A stretch of 21,736 nucleotides of DNA from Hemicentrotus pulcherrimus (taxonomy: Eukaryota > Echinodermata > Echinoidea > Camarodonta > Strongylocentrotidae). The stretch is taken from the NCBI GenBank assembly GCA_003118195.1, contig BEXV01002397.1, positions 12,481-34,216 on the forward strand. The letters are read 5' to 3'. Within the stretch, counting starts at the first letter, position 1. Each line of letters begins with the position of its first letter. Of this stretch, positions 16,901 to 21,736 are shown piece after piece. The position numbers and the translations under genes were made by a program. The notes below the pieces were generated by a model, which was given only the letters and a program-made list of their open reading frames with translations, did not search any database and was not told the DNA's origin.

Positions 16901-18258
16901 ATGGCTGCAGTCTATTTTAGTCCTTTGCATGTTAAAGGAAATTATCAAAATGACAAAATGCATCCTCACATGTAACCCCAAAATGATTTTTTTGGGGGTA
17001 CCCATAACCAACCATTCAACTCTTCCACTCCCATAACAAAACAGAAGACAGAACTGCCATCAAGTAGCCATGGCAAAGGCACTTCTAGTTTCCTTACAAA
17101 TATAATGGGTAAAAAACTGGAAAGTCCAATTGAAATCATAGTTTCGGAACCGACAAACTATAAGTAACAGATCATGATGTGTCTACATACTGTAGAAATC
17201 ATGAAATCATTGGGGAGTTCAAGAAACCTGGGACCTATTTCATGAAGCCCTTTTTTAATGACAAATGACAAATCTGCTGATAACCAATCAGAAGCAAGGA
17301 TTTCAGTAGCTTATAAAAATTTGTCACTGATGACAAGTTTTGTGAAATGCCCCCCTGAACAATAGTTTAGTAAAATAAAGATAATGATAATTTTTAAAGA
17401 AAAACATTGAAAGATAAAGAGTCTTTCTTTACATTCAGGTTTCTTTAATAGATCAAGTAAAACAAGGATAATGAGAATTTTGAAGAAAAAAAAACATTGA
17501 AAGATGAGAGTCTTTCTTTACCTTCAGGTTTCTTGGATCCAGGACCGATGACCTCTCTGACCTCCTTGTCCGAGATGGTGTCATACCAGAACTGAACAAA
17601 CTTCCTCTTTGTCTTCTCCATCCAGTCCTCCTCGTACAGCTTCCTCAAACTACCTGGACCTGAGGAAAATAGAAAAAAAAACAAGTTTAAACAGGATCCA
17701 AATTATTAACACCTCTACACCTAGGCCTAAAAAAAAATAAATTGTATTGTCCTTTACGTGCCAAAACCTAGGTCGGTCGGTCAGAAATCTTTATTTATTT
17801 TTTTTTCTATTGTTTTTCCCCTCTTTGGGCTGATATTTCTCTGTTTTGAATGCTTTAATATTTTCTTGTTCATTAATCATTTCGTTTTTTGATAGAAAAT
17901 GACTGCAAGACAATGTTACCAGAGCTTGTGTTCTACAATTGTTCACATCCAGAAATTTTACAAGCAACCAACACTTAACTTACCTACTGTACCTACAAGG
18001 AATAAAATTCTAAGCAATATTTGCCTGACATCGTCTTACCTTCGTAGAAGATTCCTGCATGGGCCAGTAGGAGGTCGATGAGCATTGGCGCTTTCTCCAA
18101 GTGGATGACGTGCTTGCCTTCGTTGGACAGCAGTGTGCAGATGTTGATGGCGAAGTCCACCTCGTTTGGGAGACCGGATTGGAGGGAGTTGAGAATGCGG
18201 TCGTACTCTGAGGTTCTGCATTTCTCCTTCGCAAAGCCATGTGACACCCGGACTTTGT
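1872..18258 (-). CDS. ARID2: ARID2 (BAF200) gene, 15 visible exons, 5'-partial
   Basis: ARID2 is a nuclear DNA-binding subunit of the PBAF (SWI/SNF) remodeller. Fifteen exons (5906 coding nt, 1968 codons with the final stop) were joined by matching GT-AG sites and phases. Residues are numbered V1 upward from the first full codon at 18256. Family landmarks in order: [12 protein letters not shown] and LLSNEGKHV (V28-50), [18 protein letters not shown] (V141-157), [10 protein letters not shown] (V187-196), the RFX-type winged helix (about V402-485), a Gln/Ser/Pro/Thr-rich region with an LIKRLL motif (about V1260), Lys-rich and Ser-rich stretches, two C2H2 fingers (about V1787-1845), and a terminal [13 protein letters not shown] plus [16 protein letters not shown] block. 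Human ARID2 is about 1835 residues, so this protein is longer, mainly in the central region. The ARID domain should precede V1 but is not visible. Odd point: an in-frame TGA at 8888-8890. Identification is firm; intactness is not. Confidence 0.93.
1978..3012 (-). other. Intron n-o
   Basis: AT-rich intron of 1035 nt between the two last coding exons. Its main content is the MITE at 2625-2932. The stretch 1978-2624 shows nothing recognisable. Confidence 0.85.
2625..2932. mobile_element. MITE family 2, copy 1
   Basis: The left end GGGTGTTTCACAAAGATCTT followed by AAGTTGAACTTAACTCTAAG is the inverse of the right end, AAGTCCAATAAGTTCAACTT followed by AGGATCTTTGTGAAACA. The AT-rich interior has no ORF. 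The interior motif CCTTGATAATAGAAAATTAT matches the copy at 11033-11350 in opposite orientation. The exact right edge is blurred by a local GTGAAACAG duplication. Confidence 0.8.
3013..3104 (-). CDS. ARID2: ARID2 exon n (V1903-V1933)
   Basis: A 92-nt exon between TTTCTGCAG and GAAG/GTAAGT. It encodes [20 protein letters not shown] and [10 protein letters not shown], almost identical to human [20 protein letters not shown] and IGKYSECGR. This C-terminal helical block is one of the best conserved parts of the family and confirms the identification. Confidence 0.95.
3105..3657 (-). other. Intron m-n
   Basis: A 553-nt AT-rich intron. Apart from a run of about 11 T at 3534-3545, nothing recognisable is seen. 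Confidence 0.8.
3658..3843 (-). CDS. ARID2: ARID2 exon m (V1841-V1902), end of finger 2 and linker
   Basis: A phase-0 exon between TGCACTCCAG and TTCTTG/GTAAGA. It begins DKHCSEQAV, matching human DKHCSKDAL; its His completes finger 2 (C-x4-C-x12-H-x4-H). A Pro/Gln-rich linker follows, then [20 protein letters not shown], which aligns with human IVNHPSAALMALRRGSRN. The junction with exon l crosses the long polypurine intron. Confidence 0.93.
3844..4652 (-). other. Intron l-m, splitting zinc finger 2
   Basis: A phase-0 intron of 809 nt placed between HIM and DKH of finger 2. Most of it is the polypurine tract at 3959-4612. On the transcribed RNA this is a pyrimidine-rich (CU) stretch close to the donor. 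Confidence 0.88.
3959..4612. repeat. Long polypurine/polypyrimidine tract (GA, GAAA, GAAG, GGAA units)
   Basis: About 650 bp on the + strand that is almost entirely A and G. It begins with a clean (GA)n run at about 3960-3983 and continues as degenerate GAAAGAAA/GAAGGAAG units. Interruptions are few, for example ATAC near 4012, CAAAAGTA near 4410 and CAGTTATC near 4474. Open minus frames through it encode only Phe/Ser/Leu runs, an artefact of composition. Confidence 0.95.
4653..4791 (-). CDS. ARID2: ARID2 exon l (V1794-V1840), C2H2 fingers 1 and 2
   Basis: The acceptor GATCCACAG precedes 4791 and the donor is ATCATG/GTGAGT. Finger 1 is completed as C-x4-C-x12-H-x4-H (CEWKGC from exon k, then HTCMDH). 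Finger 2 starts as [19 protein letters not shown], next to human CLWEGCEPFQRQRFSFITH. Finger 2's last histidine lies in the next exon. All zinc ligands visible here are present, so the fingers look functional. Confidence 0.93.
4792..5165 (-). other. Intron k-l, splitting zinc finger 1
   Basis: A 374-nt AT-rich intron between the CEWKGC half and the histidine half of finger 1. No repeat or other feature is recognised in it. Confidence 0.85.
5166..9057 (-). CDS. ARID2: ARID2 giant exon k (V497-V1794), Gln/Ser/Pro/Thr-rich region, with internal TGA
   Basis: The acceptor ATTGCAG precedes 9057 and the donor is AGTAG/GTGAGA. Vertebrate ARID2 likewise has one very large exon coding the Q-rich region. 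Order: a Met/Ala/Pro-rich start; a GVPQ repeat near 8907-8950; an in-frame TGA at 8888-8890 (codon V553); Gln-rich sequence; an RS-like Ser/Arg/Lys block (about V801-841); an acidic DEDDDDAED run (about V886); long Gln/Val/Thr-rich sequence; [12 protein letters not shown] (about V1260), matching human SSLIKQLLLPKRGP; a Lys/Asp run (about V1361-1390); a Ser/Thr/Pro-rich tail with KRPIDDVLL and [10 protein letters not shown]; and the first half of zinc finger 1 (YVCEWKGC). No other stop interrupts 1296 codons. Such regions are usually disordered and act as interaction surfaces. Confidence 0.9.
9058..9514 (-). other. Intron j-k
   Basis: A 457-nt AT-rich intron upstream of the giant exon. Nothing recognisable on either strand. 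Confidence 0.85.
9515..9651 (-). CDS. ARID2: ARID2 exon j (V451-V497), end of the RFX-type domain
   Basis: The acceptor ATTGCAG precedes 9651 and the donor is CTGGAG/GTGAGT. It encodes [34 protein letters not shown] and SAPSPGG. The parts align with human TVFPNHTVKRVED and VVGVKRRAIPLPIQ. The basic KRRR run is a possible nuclear-localisation element. The exon completes the winged helix and hands over to the long low-complexity region. Confidence 0.9.
9652..10450 (-). other. Intron i-j
   Basis: A 799-nt AT-rich intron. No repeat family, exon or RNA gene was recognised in it. Confidence 0.8.
10451..10585 (-). CDS. ARID2: ARID2 exon i (V406-V451), RFX-type winged-helix core
   Basis: The acceptor CACTTCAG precedes 10585 and the donor is GTCAA/GTAAGT. 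It encodes [32 protein letters not shown] and NDFMRCVK. These match human LNAHFEVNPDCSVS, MYSEYLSTCSKLARGGILT and GFYKCLR. In RFX-family proteins this fold binds DNA; in ARID2 it is a conserved nucleic-acid-binding module. Confidence 0.92.
10598..10805. repeat. Degenerate GGAT/GAAT tetranucleotide microsatellite
   Basis: Imperfect tandem GGAT, GAAT and GAAA units (for example GGATGGATAGATGGATGAAT) with A-rich interruptions, lying in the intron between exons h and i. The minus-strand ORF across it reads His/Ser/Ile/Phe-rich and is not coding beyond exon i. Confidence 0.8.
10893..11031. mobile_element. Short inverted-repeat element abutting MITE family 2
   Basis: The left end GGGCGCATTTCACAAAACCA pairs with the right end GGTTTTGTTTTGTAAAATAA then TGCCC. 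Inner AAGTTCATGG and TTGGTGAACTT also pair. At about 139 bp with no ORF, it resembles a small MITE related by its end sequence to the other TTTCACAAA-type elements here. Confidence 0.6.
11033..11350. mobile_element. MITE family 2, copy 2 (inverted relative to copy 1)
   Basis: Terminal inverted repeats of roughly 65 bp: GGGTGTTTCACAAAGATCCT at the left and its complement ending GATCTTTGTGAACAACCCCC at the right, with AAGTTGGACTTAA pairing inside. The AT-rich interior matches copy 1 only after reverse complementing. The element ends 16 bp from the exon h donor and abuts another inverted-repeat element at 10893-11031. Confidence 0.82.
11366..11471 (-). CDS. ARID2: ARID2 exon h (V371-V406), linker into the RFX-type domain
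   Basis: A 106-nt exon between CTGCCCAG and CCAGTG/GTAAGTG. It encodes a variable Ser/Pro linker ([18 protein letters not shown]) and then DMENLACQW. This corresponds to human IDSEKFACQWLNAHFE, where the RFX-type winged helix starts. The Trp codon is split TG/G across the next intron. Confidence 0.91.
11530..11671. mobile_element. Short palindromic MITE
   Basis: The left half AATAATACACAGCA, TAAGTAAGAATTACCCA and GGTACCTTTGG is mirrored on the right by TAAAGGTACT, TTGGGTAATTTTACT and TGCTGTGTATTATA. It spans about 140 bp with no coding capacity, in the intron between exons g and h. Confidence 0.7.
11750..11775. repeat. Perfect 26-bp palindrome
   Basis: The half-site TTGGATAATGACC is followed directly by its exact reverse complement. 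Flanking ATTATTTTACTAA and TTAGGCAAAATAAAT pair loosely, so it is probably the centre of a small foldback element (about 11719-11801) rather than a protein-binding site. Confidence 0.75.
11870..12145 (+). mobile_element. tRNA-derived SINE, 5'-truncated
   Basis: The order is: a B-box-like GATTTGATCCCTGAC, a body with GGCATTAATCTACATTTGCC and TGGGGACCAGGTAGGATG, then a tail with CCAGGGTAATAATAT and GTTAAGCGCTTAGAGACGGT. The body aligns with the SINE at 15246-15512 read on the minus strand. The ORF that overlaps it has no known family likeness. Confidence 0.6.
12404..12800. repeat. Tandem duplication reaching the exon g donor
   Basis: Two diverged copies, about 12404-12610 and 12611-12800, offset about 190-210 bp. 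Shared landmarks: ATAAG(A/G)TTAACT, ATATGCTA with AAAGATTTTCT, AAATGCTATCA, GAAAC(A/G)ATGGAA and GTTGTGACTT. The exon-proximal copy holds the real donor AA/GTAAGT at 12799. The distal copy has AT/GCAAGT, a GC-type donor remnant. Confidence 0.8.
12800..13003 (-). CDS. ARID2: ARID2 exon g (V303-V371)
   Basis: The acceptor CGCTACAG precedes 13003 and the donor is CCAA/GTAAGT. It opens with the split codon GAT and encodes [19 protein letters not shown] and [12 protein letters not shown]. These match human [20 protein letters not shown] and AVKLIEHPSS. A Pro/Ala/Gln-rich linker ending PPAAAQQP leads toward the RFX domain. The intron beyond its donor starts with a diverged tandem duplication (12404-12800). 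Confidence 0.92.
13004..13878 (-). other. Intron f-g
   Basis: An 875-nt AT-rich intron with no recognised repeat or exon on either strand. Confidence 0.8.
13879..14088 (-). CDS. ARID2: ARID2 exon f (V233-V303)
   Basis: The acceptor TTTTTCCAG precedes 14088 and the donor is CATAG/GTCAGT. The exon encodes [34 protein letters not shown] and [20 protein letters not shown]. These match human RGMEILGNLCKAEDN and [20 protein letters not shown], the end of the armadillo-like region. Its first 48 nt and its acceptor are duplicated further into the upstream intron, at 14185-14232. Confidence 0.92.
14185..14232 (-). pseudogene. Partial duplicate of exon f (5' 48 nt)
   Basis: It lies behind an intact TTTTTCCAG acceptor and reads [15 protein letters not shown] in the exon f phase, against [15 protein letters not shown] in the real exon. 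It runs into an in-frame TAG at 14174-14176 and has no clear donor. It cannot act as a normal coding exon, but the acceptor may compete with the real one. Confidence 0.8.
14269..14584. mobile_element. MITE inserted in the duplicated intron segment
   Basis: The left end GGTATTCTCAAAGTTAAGCC and inner TTTTAGTTCACACTTCTATG are mirrored by CATGAAAGTGTGAACTAACT and the right end GGTACCGGAATACAACC. CAGTGGGT stands at both sides (14261-14268 and 14585-14592). The sibling copy without the insertion reads CAGTGAGTTTTTGG, so the empty site is visible in the same window. Confidence 0.85.
14729..15007. mobile_element. Long foldback element, about 280 bp
   Basis: Outer ends are a perfect 19-bp inverted repeat (AATACACCAGTTTACAGTT at 14729-14747, its complement at 14989-15007). 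Inner arms also pair almost fully: GCGCCATTTTA, CCAATGACC, TTTATGCGTAAA and AAGATTGCGCCCATGCAAAT each recur inverted. A GC-rich centre (TGCGCGCTGCG) forms the turn. No ORF; non-autonomous transposon likely. Confidence 0.88.
15113..15212 (-). CDS. ARID2: ARID2 exon e (V200-V233)
   Basis: A 100-nt exon between TTGTTCACAG and CAGAT/GTGAGT. It encodes [20 protein letters not shown] and [12 protein letters not shown], aligning with human [20 protein letters not shown] and LMSRDRFLKMR. A short GA microsatellite and the 3' end of a SINE lie just upstream of its acceptor, at 15226-15512. Confidence 0.9.
15246..15512 (-). mobile_element. tRNA-derived SINE
   Basis: Read on the minus strand it starts with a tRNA-like head: A box TGGTCCAGTGGA (15495-15506) and B box GGTTTGAGTCCC (15451-15462). 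The body holds GACATTAATCTATATTTACC, GGGTACCGTAAGGAAAG and ATTCCTTGAATGCTGTGAGC. It ends in an ATT-rich tail (about 15249-15270). The body aligns with the + strand SINE at 11870-12145. The 3' end lies about 35 bp from the exon e acceptor. Confidence 0.8.
15513..15841 (-). other. Remainder of intron d-e
   Basis: About 330 bp of unique-looking sequence between the SINE and exon d. No exon, RNA or repeat is recognised. Confidence 0.7.
15842..16000 (-). CDS. ARID2: ARID2 exon d (V147-V199)
   Basis: A phase-0 exon of 53 codons between TGTTGACAG and CAC/GTAAGTG. It encodes [25 protein letters not shown] and [12 protein letters not shown]. These match human IAVILRNLSFEEGN, TCLRFLLLSAHS and LRQLGLDTLGNIA and are the most conserved armadillo-like block of the family. 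Confidence 0.94.
16001..16540 (-). other. Intron c-d
   Basis: A 540-nt AT-rich intron with no recognised repeat or exon. Confidence 0.8.
16541..16623 (-). CDS. ARID2: ARID2 exon c (V119-V146)
   Basis: This 83-nt exon is too short to stand out as an ORF. It was found by looking for the missing family segment. The acceptor is GATGTTATAG and the donor CTACAG/GTAAAC. It encodes [20 protein letters not shown] then ILQ, matching the human stretch ending RKLGINDIEGQRVLQ. The phases fit both neighbours: the split codon GAT at the 5' side and phase 0 at the 3' side. Confidence 0.92.
16743..16857. mobile_element. Short inverted-repeat element
   Basis: The left ACACAGTCAAACCTGCTTTA with GTGACCACC is inverted at the right as GGATGGTCTTTATAGACAGG with CTTCACTGTATA. 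The inner CTGTCTACAGAGATCACCTG and CTGTAAAGACCAC are further partial copies of the same unit. About 115 bp, in the intron between exons b and c. Confidence 0.65.
17230..17355. mobile_element. Short inverted-repeat element (MITE family 1, copy 2)
   Basis: It shares ends, the AATGACAAATGACAAATCTG segment and the core CCAATCAGAAGCAAGGATTT with the copy at 1160-1290, in the same orientation. It lies in the intron between exons b and c, next to the duplicated exon-b donor region. Confidence 0.65.
17368..17534. repeat. Tandem duplication of the exon b donor edge
   Basis: Two copies of an approximately 80-bp unit, 17368-17445 and 17455-17534. Both contain ACATTGAAAGAT, GAGTCTTTCTTTAC, TTCAGGTTTCTT and a GATAATGA motif. 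The gene-proximal copy covers the last 13 coding bases and the donor GAAG/GTAAAG. The distal copy keeps a weaker GAAT/GTAAAG at 17432-17431. Confidence 0.88.
17522..17659 (-). CDS. ARID2: ARID2 exon b (V73-V119)
   Basis: The acceptor CTCCTCAG precedes 17659 and the donor is GAAG/GTAAAG. The exon encodes [29 protein letters not shown] and KEVREVIG. These align with human [27 protein letters not shown] and NEVRDLI, part of the helical region after the ARID domain. Its 3' edge, about 13 coding bases with the donor, has a diverged copy about 85 bp further into the intron (see the repeat at 17368-17534). Confidence 0.92.
17660..18039 (-). other. Intron a-b
   Basis: A 380-nt AT-rich intron with T runs near 17798-17806. 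Nothing else is recognised in it. Confidence 0.8.
18040..18258 (-). CDS. ARID2: ARID2 exon a (V1-V73), start of the armadillo-like region
   Basis: The acceptor reads TTTCCTTGCAG before 18258 and the donor GAAG/GTAAGA ends the exon at 18040. The exon enters two nucleotides short of a codon and leaves with one nucleotide over. It contains [23 protein letters not shown] and [12 protein letters not shown]. These closely follow the human segment just after the ARID domain, where the armadillo-type helical repeats of ARID2 begin. Because it starts mid-codon after a good acceptor, at least one coding exon lies upstream. Confidence 0.93.
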
Positions 18259-18321
18259 CTGCAAGGAAAGTTGAATATTACAGTCAGCAATGAGAAAACT
18301 CACTCTTTCATCCCCAATTCC

Positions 18322-18345
18322 ATACATACATGTACATGTATGTAT
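18322..18345. repeat. Perfect 24-bp ACATGT palindrome
   Basis: The half ATACATACATGT is followed by its exact reverse complement. It is the most perfect of four ACATGTAC-type simple repeats in this intron; the others are near 19855-19883, 20545-20569 and 21358-21376. Confidence 0.85.
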
Positions 18346-19854
18346 AATTCAACTGTGACTCGATAACTACATTATATACATGGCTATCTTTAAAATCATA
18401 TATTTCCTACTCGATTTTGAATTGTTATTGTTGTGGAGCTGAGCTGATGGGAATATTATGAGGCATGATAATTTATGACGCATGGTAATTGTAGACAATA
18501 TGAATTTCAGGTGCACATCCACATCATAAATAATAATCCATATTTATGTACATCGTTTTCTAAATTATTGTAAAATTTTGTATTGTAATTCTATCATTTG
18601 TATGTTCACTGCAAAAAAAAAAAAACCATTGGAAGCAAAGTTTCTATGTAATGTTTGCATGCATGGACCAATCTTGAGTCTACCGGTAAGTCAACTCTCT
18701 GACTTTGTCTGCATGGCAAGATCAACATGACTAGCCATACATGTATCAACTCCAAACGGACTCAGAACTGACCCGATTCTCTGCTGTTGGGAGTAATGTA
18801 CTGTTATGTTAAAGTATGATTGTCTCGTTTCATGAGTCTTGTCCATGCGACTACAGAATAAGTGATGAGAGTACAGGGTGTATGCGCAATTTCGCATTAA
18901 GCTGAGCCTTTAGGATGCTAGTTTAATGTTTATTTATTCCATATACCCGATACTGTACATCAACATAATACACATTAAACGTCTTATAACCTTTAGATTT
19001 ATGATAATGACATAACACATATAAGGGGTTGTCTCAAGTATAAGCTTGAAGTGACGTCCTTTAAATGAGAAATTCAACTCGATTTCAAATTGGTTTTAAA
19101 GAGAAGGTCGAGTTCTGGAAAGAGGTAAAAAATAATTTGTGAGCGTTATCATTGTTACTATGCAAGGGTGGAAGAACATCAGATTAAACATGTTCCTTGA
19201 AAAGCATGGCTCTTCAAATGCCTTCATATCGTAAATATGACATAAAATACGTAAAAGTCGGGGGGGATTTTTTCGCCATGTGCTCGTGTAGTCCCATGTG
19301 CATCATTCTGTGTACAGTGCTTGTAACTTTGGCAAAATTTCTTATCATTGTGATGATTCCAGAACCTTGCAATACACACGAATACTTTTATACTAGATGA
19401 TCAACCTTTTCTGATAGATTCCACACCGTTTCTTTCACAATGCAATCCTATGACCAGAACTCAACTTTATCTTTAAAAACAAGTTGAAAATTCAAATAGG
19501 GGTAAATAGATTGGAGAAAATGTGACAAATACAGAGTAGAGAATAACAAAGTAACAAGTTTGTTAAAGTTTTCATTGATAGAATTTAGAGTACCAGTAGC
19601 TCCGTATTTTCTTTCATACCGAGTGCCCCCATCTTAGTTGCTGATGAATGACTAGAGCTATTGTCTAGAAGTCTGTGGATTTTTATTAAGATATTAACTA
19701 TCAGCCACGCCTTGTAAAATGTCACAACGCCAATAGACAATAACCAATCATGTGCCTGCCATTTTGAATGTGTGATCAGAGGCCTAGAATCTTGATCAGC
19801 AGTATAAATAAAAAATATTTACAATAATTTAAACAGTATGTGGCATCTACACAA

Positions 19855-19883
19855 TGTACATGTCAATGTACATGTACATGTAC
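19855..19883. repeat. ACATGT-type simple repeat
   Basis: TGTACATGTCAATGTACATG followed by TACATGTAC, an alternating ACATGT run with local dyad symmetry. Confidence 0.75.
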
Positions 19884-20544
19884 TTAGGGAGTTTAGTGAG
19901 GACCTTGAATCTAACAATCATTAGTAATCAACATATGAATGTAATATCATAATTTCGCCTCATGGTCAACACTAGTCTAAAACAGAGAATTGGAAGTTCC
20001 CCTCTACAATATGAGATATCATCTGATCCGCAGCTTCCTTCCTGTACAACTTGGCCCCAAGTAGCAAAAATCAACACACTCCGCACCACTTACTGTGCCA
20101 AACACAAATGACAGTTGTTTGATTTTTTGCTATTCATATTTGGCAATATTCATTGTGTAAAAGTCTATTTTCATACACATATTTTTGAGAGGAAGACTTG
20201 GCAAGTGCGACCCTGACTTAATGGCTTAATACTCTATGAGCGTTAAAGAGGAAATCTTTTTGGAGTATCGTATTGCTTCTTGTGAATATTACAAGAAAGT
20301 ACAGTTTATATGAAGGGGAAAAAATATTAGCAAACATGCCATTAACAAATTATGTTGTCATTATAACATTAAACTGTGTGATGAATTATGAATTATATGT
20401 GTTGCTTATAGTGTATTGAACAATAAACATCACCATATTAACAACCAAAAAAAAAAGAAAAGAAAAAAGACTATTAAAGCAAAAATGCTAAATGTACACT
20501 GTAGCCTATACCGATGTACAAAAGCCGCCGGTTCCTTGGTGTAA

Positions 20545-20569
20545 TACATGTACATGTACGTGTACATAC
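20545..20569. repeat. ACATGT-type simple repeat
   Basis: TACATGTACATGTACGTGTA followed by CATAC, again an alternating run with dyad symmetry. Confidence 0.75.
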
Positions 20570-21357
20570 AGTGTACGATAAGAGTTAGGTAAAACAAACT
20601 ATCAAACAAAAAACAAAAGCAACAGAGCCAATCAAACGCAACCTTTTCAGCCAAGTCCATCAGTTGTAAATAGTTTGTTACTGATAACCTTGTAATCAAG
20701 GAACAAGGTCCCTTGTAACGACTGAAAACGTTTCCTTCTCTAACCAAATGGAAGTGTCTTGACGATCATAAAAACCCTTTAACTGGATGATAAACCATAC
20801 AGGATCAATTTACATACTGTAAGCAAGTTTCTCTCGATATGCAGTTCCACCATATGAGCTCCAGATGAGGTTAAAAAGGAAATTGCAAATTCAAATGGCT
20901 TCATGTGTACAAAATTTAGTGAAAATAGCTCTTAGATTGTAAAAAGACACTATAATATTAATAATAGCTCCAGAGTGAGCAATTATTATAATTTCTTCAG
21001 TCACGAAGCATGCAGTATATATCGAACCCTTGTTTAGATGGCAAGCCAACACGATTAATAAATCTTCCTGTAGCTTCAAAGCTAATTTTGATTAGCAACT
21101 AAAATACATTAAATAACAACTCTAGCTTGTAAATGGTCCATAGAAACAAGGAAATCAAGGAAAGAGGTTTCTTGCCAAATGGCCATAATGGTTGCTGAGG
21201 AAGATGATTCCATGTTAAACTTTTTTTCTTCTGTATCTAGTATTAAAATTTATAATTCTACATAACAATACGGCAAACAAGAATGACTCAGTAGTACTGT
21301 TAAAATCACTATGGATTTGAAAGCTCTCAGCTTCATGGATGCTGAACAAATCTTGAT

Positions 21358-21376
21358 TTACATGTACATGTACAGT
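21358..21376. repeat. ACATGT-type simple repeat
   Basis: TTACATGTACATGTACAGTA; same unit as the other three in this intron. Confidence 0.75.
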
Positions 21377-21683
21377 ACATACCGTACTATGTTTTTTTAA
21401 AAACATTATGAACCTGCTGAAAGTGAAACATTATTAATCAAAGAAATATCCTGTTGCAATAGCTTTTCTTCGAGGCGCCACAAGTGATGGCAGCGAGGCC
21501 CACTCCGCACTGTTATCACTAGGGGTTCAGAATGATTTAATGTTTTGTTTACATGGGGCTCCTGTTTCAATTACAAAATTTGGAGATCCACAGATGCGAT
21601 GTCATATCTAGGGGCCATAGGTGTGTCTGCACTATCTCGAGATTGCCAAATCTCCAGCTATTTTGAACTATCCCGATCGAAAG

Positions 21684-21736
21684 CTATCCAGCTATTTGCG
21701 ACTTTATTAGACCGAAGTAGCAAATTAGCTGGATAG
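21684..21736. repeat. Inverted repeat at the window edge
   Basis: CTATCCAGCTA at 21684-21694 is the exact complement of TAGCTGGATAG at 21726-21736. TTTGCGACT and AGTAGCAAAT extend the stem around a loop near 21704-21711. A related TCTCCAGCTATTTTGAACTA lies just before, at 21651-21670. Probably part of a dispersed repeat that continues beyond the window. Confidence 0.6.

Larger units (their letters stand above)
18259..21736 (-). other. Upstream ARID2 intron, no exon found
   Basis: At least 3.48 kb before exon a. I looked on the minus strand for the ARID domain (for example a YLxxYE or FHxxRG motif with splice sites) and saw none. The content is AT-rich single-copy-looking DNA, four ACATGT palindromic repeats and an inverted repeat at the end. 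Confidence 0.6.

Noticed and set aside
20430..20747. Minus-strand ORF of 105 codons with hydrophobic stretch
   Set aside because: AT-rich intronic sequence with a T-run and ACATGT repeat; no splice sites or homology to the ARID region.

Overview
This is animal genomic DNA. It holds the 3' two-thirds of one spliced gene on the minus strand. Fifteen exons with GT-AG junctions and consistent phases join into one reading frame that matches ARID2/BAF200, the signature subunit of the PBAF chromatin-remodelling complex. The protein order is the ARID2 order: armadillo-like region, RFX-type winged helix, a very long Gln/Ser/Pro/Thr-rich region in one 3.9 kb exon, two C2H2 zinc fingers and a conserved C-terminal helical segment. 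The exons encoding the ARID DNA-binding domain are not visible and probably lie beyond 21736. Repeats (tRNA-derived SINEs, foldback MITEs, ACATGT palindromes) and protein divergence suggest a marine invertebrate, perhaps an echinoderm or other non-vertebrate deuterostome. That placement is inference.

Layout on the + strand, running 3' to 5' for the gene: 1-1871, 3' UTR and downstream DNA with a hairpin repeat at its edge and decayed repeats resembling the last exon's end; 1872-4791, five C-terminal exons, with an intron holding about 650 bp of nearly pure purine sequence; 5166-9057, the giant exon; 9515-18258, nine further exons whose introns carry MITEs, SINEs, a 280 bp foldback element and local duplications; 18259-21736, intron with no recognisable exon.

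Two things stand out. First, the giant exon has one in-frame TGA (8888-8890), while the same frame stays open and family-like on both sides for thousands of bases. Second, three separate exon edges have a diverged tandem copy in the adjacent intron, each carrying a splice site or its remnant. One of these copies was later hit by a MITE that left a short direct repeat. No second gene, RNA gene, CRISPR array or operon is supported.
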